DNA from: Collinsella sp. CAG:166
Lineage (GTDB): Bacteria; Actinomycetota; Coriobacteriia; Coriobacteriales; Coriobacteriaceae
Length of the DNA: 12,318 nt
Direction: 5' to 3'
Assembly (NCBI GenBank): GCA_000434535.1
Contig: FR878672.1
Coordinates: 1-12,318 of the forward strand
Shown here in pieces: positions 1 to 4,981 of the stretch. Below the pieces are notes generated by a model. It worked only from the letters and a program-made list of their open reading frames with translations. It was not told where the DNA came from and did not search any database. Positions within the stretch are counted from its first letter, which is position 1. Every line of letters starts with the position of its first letter. The translations under genes were made by a program, and so were the position numbers.

Positions 1-23
1 CGGCCTTTCTTTGTTTCGGTATC

Positions 24-63
24 AAAAAGCCCGGTCGGCAGCCGCGAAAGCTACCGACCGGGC
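24..63 (-). terminator. Intrinsic terminator of the OPT transporter gene
   Basis: A 13-bp stem is formed by 29-41 and 51-63, with a 9-nt loop. Read on the minus strand all 13 positions pair, one of them as a G-U wobble. The hairpin is followed on that strand by five T residues (28 down to 24). It lies about 40 bp past the transporter stop codon, so it is placed and oriented to end that transcript. Positions 1-23 show nothing else I can identify. Confidence 0.88.
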
Positions 64-104
64 AAGCCGTAGGCAATATGGTTGCTGTCGAGCAGCTGCT
101 CGAC

Positions 105-1808
105 TTAGCCCAGCAGGCTCAAGCCCACGGAGACAAACGCCAGGATAACGCCGACGATGGACTCGCCGCCGAGCAGGCCGCTGGCGACAACCAGGCCCTG
201 CTCTTGGAAGGCGGCGTCCTTGGCAGCCCTCTCCTCGTCAGAAAGACCAGCGGTGGCGTCGCGGTGGGCGGACCACTTGTCGTAGGCGAGCTTGACGCAG
301 GAGCCCAGGAATGCCGTGAGTGACATGTAGAACGGCAGGTACACGCCCAGGCCGATCATCATGGCCGGAATGCCAAGCCAGTACATGACGATGCCGGCGA
401 TAAAGCCACCTGCGAACCACGGCACGCTCGGGATGCCCGAGACCATGGTGGCGACCACGCTTGCCTGCGCGGCCACAAAGCTCTTGTCGGGGCCGAAGGC
501 GTCCGGACCATAGGCGGTGACGAGCGCGACCATGACAGCGGCAGCGACCAGGGCACCCACGATGCCGCCAATGGCTTGGCCGATCCACTGCGCACGCGGG
601 TTGGTGCCCAGCACGGCGCCGGCCTTAAAGTCGTTCATGACGTCGCCCGCAAGGCCGCACGCCACGGCTACGATGCCGGCGATAAAGAACAGCTTGACCT
701 GAGCGATCTGCGCGAAGGCGGCCACGATGAGCATAACGATGAGGCCAAAGATCTCCATGGGGTCGATGCCCGTCTGGCCGCAGCTCTGTGCGCTCATGAT
801 GGTGGTGACAAAGGTGAATAGCGTCACGATGACGGCCGGAACGGGGCCAAGGTTAAGCACGATGGCGATGATCACGGCGATGGCGGCAGCGCCCAGGCCG
901 ATGATGCCGGCGTCGAGCTTAAGCGATCCCGAGATGAGCGACTGCTCGTCGGTGTCGGTGGAGCTGTCGGCGGCAAGACCGCGGACGATACCGGCGACCT
1001 GCGGCAGGATGTCCTTGAGGACGACGGCGACGCCAAAGCCCATCATGAGGCCCATGCCCAGGGACTTGACGATGCCTTGCGCAGTCATAACGTCGAACAG
1101 ACCGGCAGCGGTGCCGCCCACGATGATGCCAAAGTTGCCCAGCAGGGCGCCGGCAAACCAGAAGGCGACCGGGGCGAAGCCCACGAGGAAGCCGACGGAG
1201 AGCAGCATGGGCGAGTTGTAGATACCAAAGGTCACGCCGGGGATGTTGAGCGTGCATAGCATGCTGGGCACCACGCCCAGGGCGTCGCGCAGCACGCTAT
1301 AGATGCCGGCGATGGCCATGGAGCCAAAGAGCTGCTTGCCGGTTTTGCCGCCGGCCTCGGTGGCGCGCAGGGTCTGAGCTGCGGCGTTGCCGGTGGGGAA
1401 CTCAAGCGCGGCGTCCACGATAAAGTGACGGTGGATGAGCGCGGTGGCCAGCAGGCCCAGGATGGTGCCGGCGAGTGCCACGATAAACATGTCGAGCCAG
1501 CTGATCTGGTCGGCATAGCCCAGCATCCAGGCACCCGGGATGGTAAACGCTAGGCCGCCGGCGACCATGGCGCCCGCGGACATGATGGTGTGGGTGACGT
1601 TGGCCTCGTTGAGGCTGGCATTGCCCATGAGCTTAAGGAAGAACAGCGAGATGACGGCAGCGAAGACGATCGGCCAGGGGAGAGCGCCCATCTTGAGGGC
1701 GGTGTAGGCCGAGCTTGCCGTGATGATCACGCAGCCAAGGACGCCGATGACGACGCCGCGCAGCGTGAGTTGCCCGCGCATCGAAGCGCGGTTCGAGGGA
1801 TTGCTCAT
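105..1808 (-). CDS. OPT-family oligopeptide (or metal-chelate) transporter
   Basis: Encodes a 567-residue, highly hydrophobic inner-membrane protein, probably with about 14-16 transmembrane segments. The family is recognised from the N-terminal stretch after residue 15 (first helix followed by an SAYTALKMGALPWP segment), the PTGNAAAQTLRA segment near residue 140, and the signature around residues 391-407 (MNDFKAG then TNPRAQ), which matches the DLKTG...PRAQ core of OPT/YSL carriers. OPT proteins are secondary importers of small peptides or metal-chelator complexes; the sequence does not say which substrate. The start is set by ATG at 1808 with an AAGGAG ribosome site just upstream. The length fits prokaryotic members. 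It stands alone on the minus strand, diverges from coaX, and has its own terminator. The family call is secure and the substrate unknown. Confidence 0.88.
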   Translation of the reverse strand: MSNPSNRASMRGQLTLRGVVIGVLGCVIITASSAYTALKMGALPWPIVFAAVISLFFLKLMGNASLNEANVTHTIMSAGAMVAGGLAFTIPGAWMLGYADQISWLDMFIVALAGTILGLLATALIHRHFIVDAALEFPTGNAAAQTLRATEAGGKTGKQLFGSMAIAGIYSVLRDALGVVPSMLCTLNIPGVTFGIYNSPMLLSVGFLVGFAPVAFWFAGALLGNFGIIVGGTAAGLFDVMTAQGIVKSLGMGLMMGFGVAVVLKDILPQVAGIVRGLAADSSTDTDEQSLISGSLKLDAGIIGLGAAAIAVIIAIVLNLGPVPAVIVTLFTFVTTIMSAQSCGQTGIDPMEIFGLIVMLIVAAFAQIAQVKLFFIAGIVAVACGLAGDVMNDFKAGAVLGTNPRAQWIGQAIGGIVGALVAAAVMVALVTAYGPDAFGPDKSFVAAQASVVATMVSGIPSVPWFAGGFIAGIVMYWLGIPAMMIGLGVYLPFYMSLTAFLGSCVKLAYDKWSAHRDATAGLSDEERAAKDAAFQEQGLVVASGLLGGESIVGVILAFVSVGLSLLG

Positions 1809-1918
1809 ATTGAACTCCTTTGCGTATATCCGCTTCCCCCGGGAGCGCCGCTACGGATACGGCGCGGGAAGTCGGGTTACCAAGGGCCGCCGCGTGAGCT
1901 CGCGCGCGACCGCGCACC

Positions 1919-1924
1919 AGTATA
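1919..1924 (-). promoter_or_regulatory. Candidate -10 box for the OPT transporter gene
   Basis: On the minus strand positions 1924-1919 read TATACT, five of six matches to the sigma-70 type -10 hexamer. No good -35 is seen at the normal distance. Transcription from here would give a leader of roughly 100 nt before the start codon at 1808. It is a motif-only call in a GC-rich setting. Confidence 0.35.
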
Positions 1925-1934
1925 GCCGTAAGCT

Positions 1935-1952
1935 AGTCATTTTGGGATGACT
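1935..1952. promoter_or_regulatory. Palindrome between divergent promoters, possible operator
   Basis: AGTCAT (1935-1940) and ATGACT (1947-1952) are perfect inverted arms with a 6-bp spacer. The element sits nearly midway between the minus-strand TATACT (1919-1924) and the plus-strand TATACT (1968-1973), so a bound protein would cover the -35 region of both promoters. No regulator is encoded nearby and the motif is not one I recognise. Confidence 0.4.
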
Positions 1953-1973
1953 GGTTTAGGTAGGCGATATACT
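1946..1973 (+). promoter_or_regulatory. Candidate coaX promoter
   Basis: TATACT at 1968-1973 is a good -10 hexamer. A weak -35 (GATGAC at 1946-1951) lies 16 bp upstream and overlaps the right arm of the palindrome. The expected transcript would start about 20 bp before the coaX start codon at 2001, enough to include the ribosome site. Confidence 0.45.
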
Positions 1974-2000
1974 GCTGGGCAGACGAAAGGAGCGCCGACG

Positions 2001-2852
2001 ATGCTTAATGGGTGCGCATATATATTGACGGTCGACGTGGGTAACACGTTCATTCGCTTTGGTCTGTTTGCAGAGGATTCGGCCGCGGCGCAGGAATGCC
2101 CGCTTGCGACGTGCGAGATCACGACGCCATCGAGCATTACGGCCGACGAAGCGCGTATGCGTCTCGCTCAAGTCATGGCCGCGCTGGCGGCCGATGCGGG
2201 CATGCCCGGCGCGCTCGTACCCACGGCGGCCGTGCTGAGCTGCGTGGTGCCGGCGCTCGAGCGCCCGTGGAAGGCGGCTCTTTCCCGTATCTGCACGGGG
2301 CGCGTGCTCACCGTGGGGCCGGGCCTCAAGACCGGCATGCCCGTGCACTACGACGACCCGGCCGAGATCGGCCCCGACCGCATCGCCGATGCCGTGGCGG
2401 CTCGTGCCGTCTACGGCTCGCCTTGCATTGTGATCGACCTGGGCACGACGACCAATATCGAGGTCATCGACGCGCACGGCACCTTTGTGGGCGGCGTCAT
2501 CGCGCCGGGGCTGGCGCTCGGCGCCCGCTCGCTTTCGGCGGCAGCAGCGCGTCTGCCGCAGGTCGAGCCCTCGGCACCTACGCATGTAATCGGCCGCAAC
2601 ACGCGCGAGGCCATGCGCTCGGGCGTGGTCTTGGGCGAGGTGGCCCGCATCGACGGCATGCTCGACATGGTGCTCGCCGAGATGCGCGCGACCAAGGCCG
2701 CGGGGGAGGGCGACGTGCCCATAGTCATTACCGGCGACGATGCCGAGGCGCTTGCGTCGCTGGTCGGTCATAGTCTGACGGTCGACGACGCGCTGACGTT
2801 GCGGGGTCTCGCCGAGCTCTACCGCATCAACCAAAAGCCCCGCCGCGTGTAA
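2001..2852 (+). CDS. coaX: Type III pantothenate kinase
   Basis: The 283-residue protein phosphorylates pantothenate with ATP, the first step of coenzyme A synthesis, in the cytoplasm. It shows the ASKHA-fold motifs of type III enzymes: DVGNT at residues 12-16 (phosphate loop), GPDRIADA with D126 and R127, DLGTTT at 146-151, and GGVIAPG at 164-170. In the third motif the usual GTAT is GTTT, a mild variation. An in-frame ATG exists at 1947, but the ATG at 2001 has a GAAAGGAG ribosome site 9 bp upstream and starts directly before the first conserved strand. The 1947 start would also place the -10 box inside the gene. Type III enzymes are typically not feedback-inhibited by CoA, unlike type I. 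It is transcribed divergently from the OPT gene; coupling to the downstream deaminase is possible, since there is no clear terminator between them. Confidence 0.93.
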   Translation: MLNGCAYILTVDVGNTFIRFGLFAEDSAAAQECPLATCEITTPSSITADEARMRLAQVMAALAADAGMPGALVPTAAVLSCVVPALERPWKAALSRICTGRVLTVGPGLKTGMPVHYDDPAEIGPDRIADAVAARAVYGSPCIVIDLGTTTNIEVIDAHGTFVGGVIAPGLALGARSLSAAAARLPQVEPSAPTHVIGRNTREAMRSGVVLGEVARIDGMLDMVLAEMRATKAAGEGDVPIVITGDDAEALASLVGHSLTVDDALTLRGLAELYRINQKPRRV

Positions 2853-2893
2853 AGGTGAGGGCGCCGGTGGGACAAACGCCTCCACCTTTCACC

Positions 2894-2902
2894 TGCTACA
2901 AT
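2894..2902 (+). promoter_or_regulatory. Candidate extended -10 promoter for the deaminase gene
   Basis: TGCTACAAT at 2894-2902 combines an extended -10 TG with a good TACAAT hexamer; a -35 is not evident. It lies in the 84-bp gap after coaX. The same gap can fold imperfectly (2853-2858 with 2889-2894, and 2866-2870 with 2882-2886), but no T-run follows, so I do not call a terminator. Confidence 0.4.
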
Positions 2903-2936
2903 GGGTCAAACTATTGCGATTACGGAGGTGTCTGCC

Positions 2937-3461
2937 ATGTCGGACGATCTTCATCAAACTTCGTCAGGCAAGCGCCTGGACGTCATTAGCTGGGACGAGT
3001 TCTTTATGAGCGTGGCCATCGCCGCGCAGCGTCGCAGCAAGGACCCCAACACGCAGGTGGGTGCGTGCATCGCCAACACCAACCACCGCATCCTTTCGGT
3101 GGGCTACAACGGTACACCCTCGGCGCTCAACGACGACTTTTTTCCGTGGGGTACGAGCGACGACCCGCTGCAGGACAAGCACAACTACGTGGTCCATGCC
3201 GAGGCCAACGCCGTGCTCAACTACCGTGGCTCGCTCAAGGACCTCGAGGGTTCCACGGTCTACGTCACGCTGTTCCCGTGCCACGACTGCGCCAAGATTT
3301 TGGCTCAGGTGGGCGTGGGCGAGGTCGTCTACCTGGACAACAAGTACGCCGACACCGATGACGGACGCATCAGCCGCCGCATCCTCGACTCCTGTGGCAT
3401 CAGCTACCGCCAGGTTATCGTCGATGTTCATATTGGTACCGGGGGACAAACTCAGCAGTAG
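2937..3461 (+). CDS. dCMP deaminase (ComEB/CDA family)
   Basis: This 174-residue cytoplasmic zinc enzyme is predicted to deaminate dCMP to dUMP, feeding thymidylate synthesis. The zinc and catalytic site is visible as HAE at residues 87-89 (zinc histidine and proton-shuttle glutamate) and PCHDC at 114-118 (zinc cysteines 115 and 118). Around it are the family's SKDPNTQVGA segment near residue 34 and SVGYNGTP near 54. Length and architecture fit dCMP deaminases of the late-competence ComEB type better than free cytidine deaminases. The start at 2937 is chosen because GGAGGTG (2924-2930) precedes it at normal distance; an in-frame ATG at 2901 has no ribosome site and overlaps the putative -10. 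No DNA-uptake genes are nearby, so a competence role should not be assumed. Activity on deoxycytidine or another cytosine compound is an alternative. Confidence 0.9.
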   Translation: MSDDLHQTSSGKRLDVISWDEFFMSVAIAAQRRSKDPNTQVGACIANTNHRILSVGYNGTPSALNDDFFPWGTSDDPLQDKHNYVVHAEANAVLNYRGSLKDLEGSTVYVTLFPCHDCAKILAQVGVGEVVYLDNKYADTDDGRISRRILDSCGISYRQVIVDVHIGTGGQTQQ

Positions 3462-3599
3462 CGGCAGCCTGTGTTAGCGTCGGGCGCCGGCAAAAGCAGC
3501 TCAAAGAGCCCCGTCCCAAATTGACTACTCGTGAAAGTCGCGTCTGCGCGCATGGACGGCTCGTGAGCGGGTACACGGCTGTAGTAACATAGCTCTGTC

Positions 3600-3615
3600 C
3601 GCGGGCGCGCCCGCG
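3600..3615. other. 16-bp perfect G/C palindrome in the nfu leader
   Basis: CGCGGGCGCGCCCGCG is fully self-complementary. It sits 11 bp before the AAAGGAG ribosome site (3626-3632) of the Fe-S scaffold gene. In RNA it could fold as a 6-bp stem with a 4-nt loop. No T-run follows, so termination is unlikely. It may be a protein site, a leader hairpin, or simply a product of GC-rich sequence. The rest of the 3462-3637 gap shows only weak promoter-like hexamers, for example TAACAT at 3585-3590. Confidence 0.45.
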
Positions 3616-3637
3616 TTATTGTGAGAAAGGAGCCCCT

Positions 3638-3916
3638 GTGGCTGTTAACGAAGAGCTGCTTAAGAAGGTTCTTGAAGAGATTCGCCCCAACCTACAGGCC
3701 GACGGCGGCGACATGGAGTATATAGGCGTTGATGACGAGGGCGTCGTCAAGCTGGAGCTTCAGGGCGCCTGTGCCGGTTGTCCCATGAGCGCCCTGACGC
3801 TTTCCATGGGCATCGAGCGTATCCTCAAGGAGCACGTGCCCGGCGTTACGCGTGTCGAGCAGGTCAATGCCTCCGGCGAGACCGATGACCTGTACGACGA
3901 GTATGCGCCGTTCTAA
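3638..3916 (+). CDS. NifU C-terminal-domain Fe-S scaffold protein (Nfu type)
   Basis: A 92-residue single-domain protein matching the NifU C-terminal (Nfu) domain. This domain binds a labile Fe4S4 or Fe2S2 cluster on a CxxC pair, usually as a dimer, and passes it to client enzymes in the cytoplasm. The CxxC is present as CAGC (C45 and C48) in a GACAGCPMS context, and the preceding IRPNLQADGGD stretch (residues 15-25) is diagnostic. It lacks the A-type domain of E. coli NfuA and the N-terminal domain of full-length NifU. Translation starts at GTG 3638 with AAAGGAG (3626-3632) 5 bp upstream. No other Suf or Isc gene is in the window, so it is a stand-alone carrier here. The acidic C-terminal tail (after residue 80) is not informative. 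Confidence 0.93.
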   Translation: MAVNEELLKKVLEEIRPNLQADGGDMEYIGVDDEGVVKLELQGACAGCPMSALTLSMGIERILKEHVPGVTRVEQVNASGETDDLYDEYAPF

Positions 3917-3929
3917 GAAGTGAAAGCTG

Positions 3930-3962
3930 CGGGCGATATGCTCCGCATAGACGTCACGCCCG
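3930..3962. other. Nested stem-loop between nfu and lgt
   Basis: CGGGCG (3930-3935) pairs with CGCCCG (3957-3962). Inside it TATGC (3937-3941) pairs with GCATA (3945-3949) around a 3-nt loop. No T-run follows on the plus strand. It forms a tandem pair with the next hairpin; its function is unknown. Confidence 0.4.
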
Positions 3963-3965
3963 AAT

Positions 3966-4001
3966 ATGCGGCTGCGAGCGCAAGGCCCGCGGCCGCATTT
4001 G
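3966..4001 (+). terminator. Possible weak terminator or attenuator before lgt
   Basis: Positions 3966-3976 pair with 3988-3998 as an 11-bp stem (one G-U) with an 11-nt loop, followed by only a short TTTG tract. The stem is strong but the T-tract is poor, so it could be a partial terminator for nfu or a leader structure for lgt, whose start codon is 28 bp beyond the stem. Confidence 0.45.
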
Positions 4002-4025
4002 TATGTAGGGAGCAGGGGGACCGAT

Positions 4026-4847
4026 ATGCTCAACGACCTCTACCATATGCTTGATCCCGTCGCCATCTCGGCGGGGCCCATCACCATCTACTGGTACGGC
4101 TTGGCCTATGTGGTCGGAGCTCTGCTCACGGCGGTCGTCATGTACCGCACGCAGCGCCGTTGGGGTTTTGACATTACGGTTGACGACCTGACGAGTGTCG
4201 TGGTCGGCGTGGTCTTTGGCCTTATCATTGGCGCCCGCCTGTTCTACGTCATCTTTTACGGCGACGGCTACTACTGGGCGCATCCGCTCGAGATCTTTGC
4301 TACCAATGAAGGCGGCATGAGCTTCCATGGCGGCCTGGTGGGCGGCATCATCGGCGGCGTGCTCGTGTGCCGCATGTACAAGCTCGACGCCTGGACCATC
4401 GCCGACCTTGCCGTTATCGGTGCTCCGCTGGCCTTATGTCTGGGACGCTGCGCCAACTTTGTCAACGGCGAGCTGTGGGGCAAGCCGACCGATCTGCCCT
4501 GGGGCGTGATCTTTGGCGGCACCGCGGGCGATATGCCGCGCCATCCCTCCCAGCTCTACGAGGCATTCCTCGAGGGTATTGTGCTCTTTTGCATTCTGCA
4601 GGTGCTCAGCCGCAAAAAGCCGCTACTGCCCCAAGGCACGTTTATGGGCGTCTTTGTGATGGGTTACGGCATCGTTCGCTTTTTGATTGAGTTTGTGCGT
4701 GTGCCCGATGCGCAGCTGGGCTATCTGCTGGGCGGCGTCATCACCATGGGTCAGCTGCTGAGCCTGCCGCTCGTAATCGCGGGCCTGGCGCTCATCATCT
4801 TTGCTCGTCGCCGCAACCAACCCCAGCGCATCTACCTCGACGCTTAA
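4026..4847 (+). CDS. lgt: Prolipoprotein diacylglyceryl transferase
   Basis: A 273-residue polytopic membrane enzyme (about seven helices) that moves diacylglycerol from phosphatidylglycerol onto the lipobox cysteine of prelipoproteins. This is the first step of lipoprotein maturation. The active-site features are intact: FHGGLVGG with H101, the GRCANFVNGELWG signature with R141 and N144, HPSQLYEA near residue 176, and RFLIEFVR with R218 and E222, which by position correspond to the essential residues of E. coli Lgt. Length is normal. An in-frame ATG exists at 3966, but it lies in the stem-loop and lacks a ribosome site; ATG 4026 follows an AGGGGGA ribosome site and begins with the typical N-terminal segment. 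The stop codon TAA (4845-4847) is also the first three bases of a hairpin element. The lspA and lnt genes are not in this window. Confidence 0.95.
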   Translation: MLNDLYHMLDPVAISAGPITIYWYGLAYVVGALLTAVVMYRTQRRWGFDITVDDLTSVVVGVVFGLIIGARLFYVIFYGDGYYWAHPLEIFATNEGGMSFHGGLVGGIIGGVLVCRMYKLDAWTIADLAVIGAPLALCLGRCANFVNGELWGKPTDLPWGVIFGGTAGDMPRHPSQLYEAFLEGIVLFCILQVLSRKKPLLPQGTFMGVFVMGYGIVRFLIEFVRVPDAQLGYLLGGVITMGQLLSLPLVIAGLALIIFARRRNQPQRIYLDA

Positions 4848-4882
4848 CCACCAAAAAGTGAACAGGCACCTTTGTGGTGGTT
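4845..4882. repeat. Hairpin element starting on the lgt stop codon
   Basis: AACCACCA (4846-4853) pairs perfectly with TGGTGGTT (4875-4882), with a 21-nt loop that includes a five-A run and AACAGGCACC. The left end, TAACCACCAAAAA, closely resembles the left end of the element at 9790 (TAACCTACCAAAAA). It may be a divergent member of the same intergenic hairpin family, and may also help end lgt transcripts. No T-run follows. Confidence 0.5.
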
Positions 4883-4906
4883 CGCTGGGCAACGATGACA
4901 GAACCG

Positions 4907-4962
4907 TAACGTTTCCCCAGATAAAACCTGCCAAAATAAACCTGTCCCTTTTTGGCAGGTTT
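4907..4962 (-). repeat. Interspersed hairpin repeat, copy 1 (inverted relative to copy 2)
   Basis: AAACCTGCCAAAA (4924-4936) and TTTTGGCAGGTTT (4950-4962) are perfect 13-bp inverted arms around a 13-nt centre. Reverse-complemented, 4923-4962 matches 9806-9845 at 38 of 40 positions, and the similarity runs on into 4907-4922 with about four further mismatches. It lies 20 bp before the start codon of the next gene. No other clear feature is seen in 4848-4981. The small size and inverted arms suggest a REP- or MITE-like element; no coding capacity is present. Confidence 0.8.
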
Positions 4963-4981
4963 CTAGAAAGGCTTTCGGACT

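Noticed and set aside
1947..2000. Upstream in-frame ATG of coaX
   Set aside because: It would place the -10 box and ribosome site inside the coding region; the ATG at 2001 has a good ribosome site and starts right before the first kinase strand.
1809..2000. A riboswitch or attenuator in the divergent gap
   Set aside because: No conserved riboswitch core or T-box motif is visible; only short dyads and promoter-like hexamers.
1956..2885. A 309-codon minus-strand open frame opposite coaX
   Set aside because: coaX has all kinase motifs in the plus frame; the antisense product is Arg/His-rich without any family signature.
2853..2894. Possible terminator between coaX and the deaminase gene
   Set aside because: The two short stems are separated by an uneven internal loop and no T-run follows.
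2901..2936. Upstream in-frame ATG of the deaminase gene
   Set aside because: It has no ribosome site, overlaps the putative -10, and adds residues outside the conserved domain; GGAGGTG clearly serves the ATG at 2937.
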